Below, in pieces: positions 21,174 to 34,831 of a DNA stretch of 64,000 bases. A model generated the notes under the pieces. It searched no databases, had not been told where the DNA came from, and was given only the letters and a program-made list of their open reading frames with translations. The stretch lies in the NCBI GenBank assembly GCA_036250195.1, contig JAVHZZ010000001.1, positions 380,787,907 through 380,851,906 on the forward strand, written 5' to 3'. The translations under genes were made by a program, and so were the position numbers. This stretch comes from Mixophyes australis (taxonomy: Eukaryota > Chordata > Amphibia > Anura > Limnodynastidae). Numbering within the stretch: position 1 is the stretch's first letter; every line of letters starts with the position of its first letter.

Positions 21174-21940
21174 TGTCACAGTTCTTAGGGAAAAATCGGA
21201 TCCTTGGTCTGCCTAGTTTGGTGCTACTCATTTCAGAGGCACAGAATATAATGAAGTAGATGGTCTTCTCCAGGGACCACCGCAAGGAGGATTGGTTTTT
21301 GCAGCTTCTGCTCTCAGGTTGCAAGGGAATACTAGGCGAGACCTGCTGGAGAGAGAAGCTGGAATGGTGGAGAGCTGATAGATGCAATAACCTGCAGGTT
21401 GCAGAACAATACCACTGAGATGGTGGATAGGTGTAAGAGCCTGCAAATTGCAGAAAAATACCACTGGAATGGTGGAAGCTGATAGGTGCAATAGCATACA
21501 GACTGCAGGACAATACCACTGGGATGGAGGAGAGGAGTATTAGTCTGTGGACTGCAGGAGTAATACCACTGGAATGGTGGAGAGGTGTGATAGCCTGTGG
21601 ACTGCAGGAGTAATACCACTGGAATGTTGGAGACGACTAGTAGCCTGCGGAATGCAGGAGTAATACCACTGGAAAGGAGGAGAGCCACAGGAAACACGTT
21701 AAGGATCCAACAGGTAGGTGACCCAAAGAACAGGCACAGATTAGCAGGAGGGGTGACTTTTATAATAGGGGGCTGAGAGAGAGGCAAATGAGTGGCAGCG
21801 GCAATAAAGTGATCGGATATGCTCATGCACAGACACGACGCGGAAGATAGCGGCCATCAGGAGCAGCAAAGAGCCATAACCAGCGGGCTAGTAAGTGCTC
21901 CGGGCTTCAGAAAGAGAAGCCAAACACCTGGCATGTCACA
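21174..21940 (-). mobile_element. solo LTR (Ty3-like), 767 bp
   Basis: Read on the minus strand it starts TGTGACATGCCAGGTG and ends CTGTGACA. Flanks GCCTT and CCCTT match in four of five bases. A TATTATAAAAG promoter-like box lies near 21755-21765. Downstream, a ~59-bp minisatellite (CCAGTGGTATTACTCCTGCA core) at 21370-21680 probably lies in the transcribed leader. No internal region adjoins it, hence solo. Confidence 0.65.
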
Positions 21941-21945
21941 CCCTT

Positions 21946-24432
21946 AACCTTTGCTCTAAGAAATAATCCTGATCCATGTCAGGGAAAAGTACATTGGGCT
22001 GTACATTGATTGGAGAAAGGACCCTAGTTAGGAGGAGCTCCTCCTGACCCCCTGATCCTCCCTGCTCCCATACTATTTCTAGCACATTCTTTTGCAGAGT
22101 GGTTGTCTCTGCAATGGGTACAGATTGCCTGTATTTACAGGCTGCTCCTATAGTGCAGATTGAGGTGTTGATGGTTAAATACCTGTTTTTACTCTGAAGA
22201 ATAGGGCCAAGCCTCCCCTGTCTTCTTTGCAATATTACTAGGCACAGGGGCTCCACTCGGCTGCATCAGAGCCAATCATATTTTTACGTCCTTAAAACCC
22301 AGCAGTAAGCTGGATTGCCCGCTAAGATTCATTCTAAAACATTCTTCAAAGAGACTCCATACTAACCCTGCTTCATTGATAAACATGTTGGTTATCATGT
22401 GAAGATAATGCAACACATCCGTGGAAGCAATAGCCAGCGGGACTGCAGGACAATACCACTGGGGTGGTGGAGAGGGCTTCTGAAGGGCAGGAAGCATGAA
22501 AGTGAGTTGGCGTCTATCAGGGGAGCAGGCTGGGTGCTGGGAGAAGGATGACTCCCTAGAATCCTGGCAGAAAAGGCATATTGATGAATATGGGGGCCTG
22601 CCAATGGGATAGAAGGGGGGCGAGCTGTATTAGGCTTGGGATAGTGTTGTGTGGGTTACAGGTGGGGTGGTGCTTGGTGCAATGGGGGCAGTGGAGTGAG
22701 GGGGCAACACCCCCATGAGTGTTTGAGCACACAAGTCCCTTGAAAAGTCAGGTTGACGGGGGTGGTGGTTACACTGGGGGCCTGGTAAAAATCAATGGAG
22801 GGTAAGACAGAAGTGAGCCCCCTCTGCTGCTGGGAGGATTGTGAGTCACAAGCAGTGGGGGGACACTACCCGACTGGGAAGGAGGCAGGAAGAGCAGAGT
22901 GAGGGCATCAACCCTCTGACACTCACAGTCTACCTGAAGATTTATTACGGCCTCCAGAAATGAGTAGTGAACCTGCTTTAGCCTCATTTGTATCTTAAAT
23001 ACTTATTATGAGAATAAGGGTACATCAGAACTGGGATTATTATGTGGTGCAATTATGTGTGTGAAAAGTTTTATTACATTACTTGGAGTGCACCTGGAAA
23101 AGCGCTTCTTTTCCAAAGTGCAACATGGACCATTAAAAATATGAGACCCAGAGACTAACTGGTGCAAAATTGAAGTCCTTTTGCAGAGTGAACGTGGCAA
23201 AGTGCCTTCCATATGGCAATAAAACACCTCTAAAATAGGGCCTCTGCACTTCTTTATCCCATTTAAATAATGTCGCTGCAAATTATAATATATTTCTGTT
23301 CTCCAAAAACAAAGTGCAACCGTCAATCTAGTCTATACTTTTCTAGGAATCCTCCCACTCAATTCCTCCCCTGCCAGTGCAAAATTCAGCTGTTCTACAA
23401 ATGCCTCAATCTTCCTTAATAACTCTAAGTGTAAACAAAGTCCTTGATGTTAGTTATGCTGAGCACAAAATTCTCTTACTTATGTATATGCTGACACATA
23501 AATATATGTATATTGTTTGTTTTAGAGCGCTGGACCATATTTCCCTTGTTTGCACATACACAGTGGTCTTAATTGTCTTGTTTGCACTTGATTTTATTTA
23601 CTTGAAAGCATGTCATTAATTTATAGAAGCACACCTTAGTTTCACTGATCTGTAATGTGTTTTTGGGAGTCAGACCCCTACTCTCATGTACTGCAGGATT
23701 TGGAAATGCAGGCTCAGGGAAGATTTTAATTGTGATACCCTTAATATACTTTTGATTCACAAGCTAGGGATGCTTAGGACTCATCTACAGCCGGAGATGC
23801 TTTGCTGTTGGTGGGTGAGCTTATCCCATCCCAATATAGCATAGTTGTCTACTCTCACAGAATGTCCGGGACATACGTCCAACTCTAATTGAACCCCTTT
23901 GTGTTTCCAATCAGATCCAGAATCCCAGCAATAGTAGGAGGATTTAATTTTGTATTTTGTCTCAGAACAGTTAGAGTGTTTTACATTTTAATTTTCTACA
24001 TTGAAAATATTGTTTTCTGCATATCAGCAAACGTCAGGAGGCATCTGCATAATGAAAAAAATAAACATATAGTGTGCAAGCAGTGTTGTTTGATGCATTA
24101 TTGAAATCATGGCTGTAAAATTTAATAGCAAAAATGCTTCTTTTCAGCACATTGGTTTTTAATGTAATTTTGAATGTAGGATTTACTCATGCAGATGTTT
24201 ACACTTGCAAGTGAATAGAAACTATTTATACAATTAGTCTACAGAGCTCAGATAGGACTTCGGAGGCAAATAATGCTTCACACACTATTTTTTTAACCTG
24301 ATTTCAAATGTTTCATCAAGTGAACATTCACTTTTTAAAACATTGATTGCTGACTTTTGGAATCAGGTGAGCAGGCACAACTATTTATCTGTTCAAATGT
24401 TTATGTTAAATTTACTAGATTATTAATACACT
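21946..24432. other. no gene seen; relic of the LTR minisatellite
   Basis: Mostly unassigned sequence. At 22437-22475 the core GACTGCAGGACAATACCACT recurs, suggesting that 21950-22700 also derives from related LTR-element sequence. Frames of 60-106 codons show no domains. Confidence 0.45.
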
Positions 24433-24899
24433 GGGTCTAAGTCATTAAGGAGAGCAAAGCAAAAAAATGGAGCAAGTATGCTGCTAGACAAAACCATGTT
24501 ACAATGCAAGTGGTGCATATTATTTTATTATTTTGCACATAAGTTAAATACTGGCTGTTTTTTCATGTAGCACACAAATACTTGATAGCTTTATTTTTAC
24601 ACTGAAATTTAAAGTTGATCTAAGACATGCCCTATCCCAACTATAAATCAGTCCCAAAATGGTTTTGCCCAGGCGCAAAGTTACTCCTGTTTTAAGCTAG
24701 GTACACACTGGCCCCATGATCGCACAAAAAATCTCCACTTAGTAGACATCCGATGGTTTGGTCATATATCATGTGAGGGTTTATATTTGCGCGATGATCT
24801 AAAGTCGCCCCAAAGTATCGATCATAGTTTCATTTGGTTGATTGTACTGATTAATCCTTTCCTTCCATTATGCTTTGCTCTCCTTAATGACTCAGGCCC
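24433..24899. mobile_element. MITE with 3-bp ACT duplication (PIF-Harbinger-like)
   Basis: Termini GGGTCTAAGTCATTAAGGAG and, inverted, GGGCCTGAGTCATTAAGGAG share GAGAGCAAAGC beyond. Both sides are flanked by ACT. The interior has no frame and includes a GCTAGGTACACACTGG segment that may be a nested piece. A 3-bp duplication with G-rich ends suggests PIF-Harbinger. Confidence 0.75.
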
Positions 24900-24902
24900 A
24901 CT

Positions 24903-27174
24903 ATGTTTATAGTTTTAGTGTCATGTTGAACTGATTTGTTATAGTTGTTCTGTTTTCTTTAATTATAAATTGTTAAATAATTATAACATTTATATTAATT
25001 ATTTATATAGAAGTCTATCTTTAACTAGACACCCTATAAGACATGGCTCTGTAACTCATGACTCTAATCTAATCTTATTGTCCAGTATATAATTGTACTG
25101 ATGTAGGTATTATTAATTCACAAATAGATATTGTCATATGCTGTATATTTTATTGTCAAAACAGCAATAGAAAATGAGCAACAATGTTAGTATGTAATTA
25201 TCTTTGATTGTGCAAAGCTGAATTAATAACAATATTTTTGGGGGAAACAAAAACATTTATTAATAATCTGTGACATATTTGAAGATTTGGGTAATACACT
25301 GCATAATGCATACATCAAACAATTTAAATATGTTGACATCAAACAATTGAAAGGTTACTGGCAGACTGACAAGGTAATATCTTCAAGTATGAATTTATAG
25401 CATGTTGCCTACATTTTATTGACTGTTAGGAGGCACCATTAAGAACTGGATGACAAAAATATGCATGCTGGTAGTTTAGTACTGAATCACAACATAATGT
25501 ACAGACAGAACAATGTTTAATGCAGTGTACATTAAAGCATATAAAATATTTTGCTAGGACCTGAAATATCCCCAAAAAGCTAATCACAGATCTGTTATAA
25601 TTAGAATTCTCCACTTTAGTCATTGCCTTTGTGCCCTCTTTAATAACTAGAATTATTGTATGCTGTTATAAATGTCCTGTAATAATAGTTATCATTTTAT
25701 TTATTGTTTGAAATATTGTACAACCTTCCTTGTCTATTTAACATAATTATAGGGGTTTAAAAGACCTCTGTGTTCTTACATGTTCATTCATTGTTTTGAG
25801 ATACTAAAGGTTTCACAGAGCTCAACCACAGCTGGAATAGGGCCATGAGGGTTGACATGGCAACTGCAAGCAATCTTTGCCCCCCCCATAGCCTCTGTGT
25901 GCTATGGGGGGGGGGGGGCAAAAAAATAAAAGACAGCCTCACAGCTGCACAGCAAGTTCCAGCCAACAAGCCATTATCCCTGGAGGGGAGATGCAGAGTC
26001 TAGGCTTACAAAGGGCAGTCACAGATTGTGATGACCAGTGGTTGAGCAAAGAGAAACTGCATCCTGACTGATGGTGGAACTGAGGTACTGCAAGAGCTAC
26101 AAAATATAAACACAAATTCCTATAAGTCACTGGGCCCCCAAGGGAAGTCCAAGTCTGAATAATTTGTACCCACACCTGTCTCAGCACTCCTGAATGCCCA
26201 TAAGCATATTGTGAGAAATGTGATTTCTATGAAGAGAATGCAGAAGCTATTGTTAAAACACAGTAAGGCCGAATTGCAAAATTATAATTCTGCAGTGCAA
26301 ATGCTGTCATGTGATATCACATGCCTATTATGAATAAATGCATCCATTTTTAATGTTCATGGATTTGTGGGCCAGTATTGCTATGTCTGCATGGATGCAA
26401 GGAGATGGGCATAACTGAGGTGTTCCTTGCTGAGCGCAAATTAAGCTCTAGAATGCACTTATGCACTCACAGGCAGAAATTAGATTTTACTCTGTGATAA
26501 GAAATCATTAAAAACATGTAAATGTAGAGCAAAAGCACATTTTCAGAGTAGACTCAATAAACAAATTATTTTATTAAATTTGTAAGTTACTACATACTAC
26601 ATGGGCAGCATTGCAATGGCTGCTTGTATTAGACACTTCTGTATTTATCTTTACATGTCTGTATTTAAGTTTAGTAATAAAAGACTTTGCTGCCTTTACT
26701 GGCATTTTAAAATTCTGTTAAATTGTACATATTTATAAGGAGTGAATTAGCAGAATCTGCATGAATGGCTTATTTTACATAGAACAAAACAATACTGATG
26801 TGAACATGTCCATATCATACCCTTCTTTATTAACACAATTTTTCCTCTACTCGCTGCATTGTTCTGTTCTTAAAGAATTATTAAATTATTAAAAACATAT
26901 ACTGCAAATAACTTCCTCTTACTGTATAGTAATATTTCAAAAATAATGTTTTCCACACCATTGTTACAAATATGTTTCTAGATTTACAATTTATAGGACA
27001 CTTTTTCACCTATATAAAGTCATGAAAAAAATATCTGTTTAAATGGTCATATTTAGTGAGCATTGATGTCAAAAAGTCTGTATTCATTGTGTGAGACATT
27101 TTGTTTTCACTTTCTCTTTAATACAAACTATTACTAAAAGACACCAAAAACTATCATGACCTGTATGAAAGCAC
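24903..27174. other. no gene seen
   Basis: AT-rich intergenic sequence. It contains a poly(G) tract and a CCCCCCATAGCCTCTGTGTGC / GCTATGGGGGG inverted pair near 25880-25915. Confidence 0.5.
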
Positions 27175-27177
27175 TCA

Positions 27178-27352
27178 GGGCTAGATTTACTAAGCTGCGG
27201 GTTTGAAAAAGTGGGGATGTTGCCTATAGCAACCAATCAGATTCTAGCTGTCATTTTGTTGAAGGTACTAAATAAATTAAAGCTAGAATCTGATAGGTTG
27301 CTATAGGCAACATCCCCACTTTTTCAAACCCGCAGCTTAGTAAATCTAGCCC
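27178..27352. mobile_element. palindromic MITE, 175 bp
   Basis: Two 72-base arms are complementary at 71 positions around a ~31-base loop. Arms begin GGGCTAGATTTACTAAGCTG. TCA flanks both sides, a 3-bp duplication as in PIF-Harbinger. The arm includes a CAACCAATCAG segment. Degenerate copies lie at 34657-34831 and 58136-58280. Confidence 0.9.
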
Positions 27353-28123
27353 TCAGACTCTTTTGTCTTTCACATGGTTACAAAATGCCTTGGTTTCTTC
27401 TAATACCTAATTACAGAAGTATGGTATATGCATCTTTTTTCTATTTTTATTGGATTTCTATTTTGTTGTATATATTGTAAAATAAAATACACCTTCATGA
27501 TTTCCATTTTGTGATTAGATTGCATTGTTATACAAATAAATATGATTTTTATGGTAAAAACTGGCCTAATAAGATGATATCTTTGAGTAACACAATTCTG
27601 TCTAATGTGACAATCTGTTCATAGGCAACTTGAGATTTCAGAATCCTATATTGTCATCACTATTTTCTTGCTAATGCTTCTATTTTCTTCTGTTTCTATT
27701 TCCATCCATTATAACTGCAAACTTCATACTTTGCTGTAGAAATCAATGTCATTTGCAAATGAAATTCACAATCTGTTGTAATTACATTAGTTTTTCTCAT
27801 TTTTAAAATGTTGTCCTTAAATAACTATCCATTTCTAGTTTCACAAATCGTCTACAAGATTTTTCTAGCTTTGTTTTAAATAGCATTTATTAAAGTTTAA
27901 GCAAAAAAGTTTAGTACTAATGTTTGCTACTTAATTAGCAGACTGTATTATTTTGTGTTTACCTTAAGCCTATTTAAGTAAAGCATAGAAATAGTAATAT
28001 ATAACTATTATTAATATATTGATTGATCAGAAAATTCTTGTAAATGGGAAAGGCGCACATTTACTCATGCAAAATTGCACTTACTTTTATACTTATGCTC
28101 ATACACAAGTGCAAGAACACTTT

Positions 28124-28547
28124 GGACCTCATTTAGAGTCGGACGCAAAGTCCGATTTAGGCGCATCTAACCAAAAAACACTACCACGCATGTGCAGAAA
28201 GCTCCAAATCCGCCTGCATCTTGGACGCAATTAACACTTGCGGCAGCTTGCGACTCACTACGAGAGAATGGGAGGAACGCGGAATTGTGAAGGCGTAACC
28301 ATGTAAATGCATCCTAGTCGCAGTCAGGCGCAGACGCAACACATGTCAAAACAGGGCTGAAGCTGTGCGGCAGGAATTAGGTGGCGCAAGCGTTAGCTAA
28401 GTGCAGGAACTGCTTGCAGCTCTATAGGGTATTACGAGTGGGACGCAGCTGGGGTTGCTTGCAACTCGTAATACCCTACCAAGCTGCGGCACACTCCCAC
28501 TTCTACACTCCTTGCACGGACTTTACGTCCGTCTCTAAATGAGGTCC
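28124..28547. mobile_element. MITE with GGACCTCATTTAGAG ends, 424 bp
   Basis: Left GGACCTCATTTAGAGTCGGA and right, inverted, GGACCTCATTTAGAGACGGA form the TIR, continuing into CG(C/T)AAAGTCCG. TTT lies on both sides. GC-rich interior with an inner hairpin (GGGTATTACGAGT ... ACTCGTAATACCC). PIF-Harbinger-like by size and 3-bp duplication. Confidence 0.82.
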
Positions 28548-29100
28548 TTTGAGTACAGTCATGGTCTTTCTGCTCATCTAATAGGTGCAATCATTGCTTT
28601 TCTTGGAGCAGCCTTGTTCTGGCTCTAGGTCTTTCAGGTCATGTGTTGCCTGTAGGGAGGTATGGGATGACTGCCTGGGCTTTTCACACCTTGAAAGTGG
28701 AAAATCGCCTAATGCTATATCAATGTGTGCAAGTTTGTAATTGCAGACTTCAACTTTTGTTATTTTATATTAGCTTTTGTTATCTGAACAATGAGTGCAA
28801 GCAGAACCCATTTTGTGCACTGGGGTTAAATATGTAACTAAAGATACATGTCTAAAAATACAAAGCATGGCCTAGTACAACATTTGGCCCACCCCATCAC
28901 TATTTTAAATATTTCCAGGCTTTTTCCACAAATTATTTTGCTTGTTTGATAATCATTCATGCTTCCTATAACAGGGTAAGGGAAAGTATAATATGATAAA
29001 TGTTTAGCATAACAGTTTAGTTATTTAGCTGTTAAGTATTTAATGTACAAACACAATGTGATTTACTTATAAAGTCATGGGATTTTACCACATCTGGGGT

Positions 29101-29256
29101 CAGGGGAGGGCTGGCAAATTTCAGCCCGAGAGCAAGACTCAACTCAGCAGCCTATTTTAAAGGAAAAAATGCAGATGGCCTAGTGACTCAGACTGAGACG
29201 ACCCTCTAAGGGACCAGCCCAGGGAAGTGCTGGCCCCCCAGCCCAGCCAGCCTCTG
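29101..29256. mobile_element. hAT-type MITE relic, 156 bp
   Basis: Starts CAGGGGAGGGCTGGCAAATT and ends CCAGCCAGCCTCTG. Flanks TCTGGGGT and GCTGAGGT match in six of eight bases. Same family as 48141-48305. Confidence 0.7.
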
Positions 29257-29264
29257 GCTGAGGT

Positions 29265-31750
29265 TATGTAGATGTATGTCCATTTTGCATGTCACATGCA
29301 TCAGAAGAGTTGGTCATAGACGTAAATGATCGCCATTAAATTAAAAGGGCATGGCCAAAGTCCTTTTAACGAAATAAATGATAAACCATTAACTTTTACT
29401 GTTCAACATTGGAGCATTTAATATTTATACCTTCTGTGATTTAGGGCATTGAATCTTGCTACAAACTTCATAAGCAACCCGGACCCATTAACTAAAATGG
29501 AGAGTAGCAACAATGGAGCAGGAGTGTAAAAGTGTAAAAGAACTGCTAACGTGTATATATCCTCTTACATGCCAACAAAAATATTTGCATAGTGTGGATG
29601 TCAATATGGCTCAGAGGTAGAAGTCCAGGTACTTCCTGTTTGTGACATCATGCCCATCCTTACATTTTTATTTATGTGCTTATGTAATAAAGGAGATGAG
29701 AATGATAAAACAATATCAACTGTAAGCCGTGCAAAATTGTACAAGGTCTGTCTGGATATGGCTGGTATAGATATGAAATATCGTACAGACGCAATAATTT
29801 GCACTCCATAATATCACACTCATTTGTACAAAATTGTGCCTCAATACCCCATGTTAATTGTGTTTTTATTCTTTCAAAGGAGACAATGCTTACCTTTCCC
29901 ACCATTTGCTCCTCACTCTAATTTTACATCCATATACAGAGTAAGAGGTTGCATACAATTCCATGTATACCTCATCCGGACCGGTTATAGTGGAGTGGAA
30001 TTTGGGGCTTTTGAAACCCCAATTCTGTTGTCTTGACCGGTCTGGAGTAGGACTTATATATGCACTGGATATGGCGTCCATGGGTGGAAGAGGATGAGGA
30101 TTCTGGCCAGGAGAATGATGACATTGATCCTGGTCCTACGGAAAATAGTGAATTTAGTGAAAAATAGTGGCACAAATAAATGCAAGTGAAACACACTAAC
30201 ATCAGAACGTCTTCCTCAGATATGTCTTGATTTGAATACTGCCATAACTACGCACAAGTTAAGTGCTTTTTCTAAAAAAAAAAAGAAAAAAGAAAGTCCC
30301 CTGCAGTTTATATTTGGATTTAAATCAAGCCCAGAATGTCCAGGTGGTGAGTTGCAGTGTTAATGTTGGTAGTAGCAATCTGCGATCGTCTGCTGAAAAA
30401 GCTTTTTGACTATTGTTGGGAAGAGGCAAGCTACAGTAAGTACCCTTCCACTTAAAAAAAACTAGGGCTGCTGTGTAATCAACTAAGAACTTGATTATTT
30501 AAATGACTGTGTCACCTAACAAATAAGACTGATAAGAGAAATCACATATCCAGCCTTATTGACATTCTCAAACATAAAAAAAATCTCAAATTATTCTTTC
30601 AAGCGTTCTGATTCATTTCTAGTTAAATAATTGTTATGGACTTGTTCAGTTCTGTTTAAGGCTCTGCAACTTCTAATTAATGTAATATATTTTATCATCC
30701 ACAAAATTACTATAGTAGAGCCTGTTAATAAAAAATTGTTTAAATCAGCTGAAGATTGAATTAGCTTAGTGTTTATCCTTACTTCACATCACAGTTGTAA
30801 TTGGTATTTGGCCATTATTTTCAATGGGATGCTTTTTGCATAGTCTATGTGCACTTTGTTGCAGAAGCACATTAATTAGCACACGGAAAGCAATTTGAGA
30901 TGTAATTACATTGTACAACTGAAACACGTAATATTGTCACATGTGCAATAATATTTGCAAAATGGCACACAACATGCCTGTGAAAATAGACCATCCAATG
31001 CAGAACCTGGACGTGCTCCAAATATATATGCATAACAGAAACATAGGCCCATTTCAGCAAAGTAAAATACTATATGTCATGCATATGAGATGATTCTTTG
31101 GTGTCACTTTATTCATTATGAACATTCTACTGTTATACCTGTTCTGTCTTTGATACACGTGTGTATTATGCATGAATCACCACAGACCCCAACAGTATTA
31201 TAATAGTGTTACTTTTCCCTCCCCAACCAATACATACAGTGGGTTTAGCATTTTTGAAATGAATAATTGTTTATAACATTGATGAATCTATGTAATGGAA
31301 GCTTTAGAGTGGATCAAAGTTCTAAGGGTGATATTTCATTTGAAAGCGGAATCTCTTTTTTGTTTTGTCACTTGGACACCTTTTTACTCCCATATTTTTA
31401 TATGAAGCAAATAGAAGCAAATCGAAAGGTTTTATAAGGCAAGTGAGCAGAGGTATCATTTATGTGAATACTTTCTATCTGCTTTCTATAGACAGCATTG
31501 GAGCTTCAGGTGTTCCTTTGAAAGAAAATGGCAAACACCAGGACCTAGAACTGCAGACATGTCACTTCTTCCTTCACATTCATTATTACACACATTTCTG
31601 CTGTACTAATTCCACTTGTTTCTACTCTACTCTATACACTATACTTACTTACTTAGCTGAGAGTTTTAGGAATTATTATTATTAAAAATATATATAAAAC
31701 ATATGAGAAAATAGTAGCAATACATTTAATGAGGAAAATCTGCCTTATTA
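29265..31750. other. no gene seen
   Basis: AT-rich intergenic sequence. A short hairpin, TTGGGGCTTTTGAAACCCCAA, lies near 30001-30021, and a poly(A) tract near 30274. No domain-bearing frame. Confidence 0.5.
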
Positions 31751-31753
31751 GCA

Positions 31754-31756
<3 letters not shown>

Positions 31757-31793
<37 letters not shown>
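31757..31793. repeat. (ATT)n microsatellite
   Basis: About twelve ATT trinucleotides, directly preceding the putative Helitron 5' end. Confidence 0.95.
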
Positions 31794-32520
31794 CTATATA
31801 TTAATAACGGAAGTATGACTTTTATGAGTGACTTATTTCTAAGATGCAGTTGTCTAAGCAGTGCACATCATATACAAAATTAAAGGTCTTGGCCTGCAGA
31901 TTTGCAAAAAAAATTGCCGTTGCTTTGTTTCAGAGTTATTTCACAAAATGTACGCTCGCCATTTAAAACAATGCATTACCATTGTCCTCTGGAAAATGTG
32001 ACAGTTGGCAATACACCTGTGCACCTGCTGGTGAGCTCTCCCTGTTCATCTGCTGGGTGACCTCGAACATGTGACCTGCTGGGTGGTCTGGAAACTGTGA
32101 CAGTTATTTGCAGCCACATATATCAGCTCGTCTTGCGGGGACCTCAATCACAAACTGCTGTGTTATTTCATTATTCACTTATCCTTGCTTTGTTTACAAC
32201 AAACATGCCAGGAGGCCACCCTCGAGGACGTTGATGTGGTGGAACCCTGACAGGTGGCCCAGAGCGCACAGTTCAAAAATCTTACATTCAAAAATATTAT
32301 CATCACAATCAACGTAGCAAAAACAACTGATACGCCGATTACATTGGACATGACGTATTCGCCACAATACTACTCTTTGGGTTCTATGGAAATGCAATGT
32401 GCAAACTGTGGTGCCCTACACTTTTTGGTAGAGGAGATTACTGCCCATTTTTCAGACTCCTGTCACAATGCAAAGGTTTTGCTGTTCGAGTGGTTGTTTC
32501 ACCATATTTAGCAGAACTGT
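31793..32520 (+). mobile_element. Helitron 5' fragment
   Basis: A candidate 5' terminus TCTATATATTAATAACGG follows an A, as Helitrons insert between A and T. About 460 bases later a frame (32254-32511) reads MEMQCANCGALHFLVEE and FSDSCHNAKV. This resembles the cysteine-rich segment near the start of Helitron Rep-helicase proteins, whose usual form is CxxCGAxHF...CC..GKV. The second Cys of the usual CC pair is a Ser and the Gly of GKV an Ala. The frame ends soon after; the Rep and helicase domains are missing. Confidence 0.65.
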
Positions 32521-32603
32521 TTATGATAAATACCCTCAAGTCACATTTTCATTATCTCATTACATTTCAGTTTAAGTTAAGGTGCTTATCGCCAGGTTTC
32601 CCT

Positions 32604-32604
32604 A

Positions 32605-32650
<46 letters not shown>
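32604..32650. repeat. (ATT)n microsatellite
   Basis: About fifteen ATT trinucleotides. Confidence 0.95.
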
Positions 32651-32651
<1 letters not shown>

Positions 32652-34656
32652 GCCTACCTGCAGCATTGAACCAACTCTATGCATTGAAACTGTAATTAAA
32701 CTTTAATATTTACCTTTCTTGAAAAACAAGTAATAGTAGTCAAAAAGTCCAGTAAGCCAAACTGAATTGTTTTATATGTTGTTTCTATTGCTCCCTTTCT
32801 TTTTATGTGGCAACTGTGCATATTTACTTTTTTTTTTCTTTTTAACAATGAGTTGTTCTTTTATATGTTGTTCTTATTTCTTGCTTGGATGATTCCCCAA
32901 TTTCATATTAAAAGCAGTTGTTTTATTGATCTTACAAATATAGTTGGCTGTATTTGTGATTTAGATAAGCTATTTCTTTTAGAGAAATAGAAACATTAAT
33001 GCTGACATCACAAAATCTCTAACATTAAAATAACATTAAGAAAATTAAATAACCTAATTATTTTTTGCAATGCTTAATGTGTAATGCAGACATTAGAGCA
33101 AGGAAGATAGACATTTATTATGTTTTCTAATTTATTTAAATTCTTACTTAATTAGTTAATTATTGTTTAATTGAACATTATAGTATTCTGAATAATACCT
33201 TTAATTAAGACAACATGAAATGTTAGTAATTATTTAGTATTATTCATAAATTTCAAAATTAATACATTTTATACAGCACATAACTTCCTAAAAAGAAAAA
33301 TTAAGTTAAATTACTGTACTTTTGCCATTAAGTCATTATCATGTTTTCTCTATTCAGAATACAGGCTTCCTGAATATTTTTCCCTTATAGTTTATATAAA
33401 TGCTCGCTTCTGTGACATTACAGGTGAGCTAAGGAGACAGAATTAAGATTACAAGTATAAAATCAAAGAATACCAAATACAAAGTTTTTACCTTAGGCAT
33501 CTAAAACATGCCATTTGTATGTACATATTGAACTTCAAATTTGGATTATTCATTTTAAGATTAAATTTAATGTAATACTTTTGAGCATCAAGTTACGGGA
33601 TCAGAGTTCAACTTGGACACACACTTGAGTCACTTTAATATTCAAGTAGAGCATATTGATCTTTTTAGGCATCACACAGGACAGTACAATTGGGGGATGA
33701 GGTACTTATCTTCCAGCTGCATTTGTCTAGTTCTTAAGATGTTTGGTTGGTAATCTATTTCTTCATATCCTCAGTACTTGTCATTGACCTGCCTGGACAC
33801 AAACCAGGTCACTAAATTAATGCACAGCACTCAAAGTTTATGGGAATTCTCATAATTCGGCTTAACACCTATTATCACAGCTACACTACTCAGGCATCCC
33901 ATGAAGGAGCTTAGCAAATGTAATGAACAGATGATTATTTTCAGATTGTTATGATGTTAATTATATTTTTTGCATATGTGGGATATAACATTAGGTAGCA
34001 TTTCAGAATGATGTGCATACTGATGACCCTATTGGCACCATTTATATTAGTCTTTGAATGTTCAGTGTTTCTAATGTTTCTGCTTACTTAAGTAATTATT
34101 TCATTTCAAATATCCTGCTGTTGTCAAATAGGTTCATACATACATTGCAACAGGATACAGAATAGTGTACGAATTTCATTTTGGAACATCAGGCAGCGGC
34201 AGACTGGCTACTTACAGGTGTTACTTTCAGTTGATATTTTATTTTGTATGTTTTTTATTTAACTTGGTATATGGATTAAATCATAAAGGAGAATTGTGTT
34301 GTGTGAATGATGACTTTGTCACCTTTGTACCACTGTATTCACAAAAGTTGATTTATGCAATGCAGTCTAACCACATTATCCATCTATAAAGTTCTAAAGG
34401 AATTGTTTTTTTATTAATCTGTCATTTTGTGTCCTTGATTGATATTTGTAGTCAACTGATTCAGTTTCAGTTGCTTGCTTGATTTGTGTTGTAGAATCCA
34501 TATACAGATATCATTGTTGAGATGTAAGCAATGTCATCCACAATTGTTCCTAGTTGAGTTGTCTTTTCCATACATTTTGATGCCCATATCACCTTAGTCA
34601 TTCTGTTTTATGACACATTGAGAAATCTTTTAATTGTAGTTCCTGACAAACACACA
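32651..34656. other. no gene seen
   Basis: AT-rich sequence with no recognisable element. Frames at 32805-32990 and 34165-34389 lack domains. Confidence 0.5.
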
Positions 34657-34831
34657 CAGCTAAATTTATCAAACTGTGGGTTTGAAAAAGTGGATATGTT
34701 ACCTATAGCAACCAATCAGATGCTAGCTGTCATTTTGTAGAAAGTACTAAATAAATGATAACTAGAATATGACTGGTTACAACAGGCAACACCTCCACTT
34801 TTTCAAACCAACAGCTTGATAAATTTACCTC
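34657..34831. mobile_element. degenerate copy of the palindromic MITE
   Basis: Shares GGGTTTGAAAAAGTGG, TAGCAACCAATCAGAT and TAGCTGTCATTTTGT with 27178-27352. The arms have diverged, with several mismatches. Confidence 0.85.
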
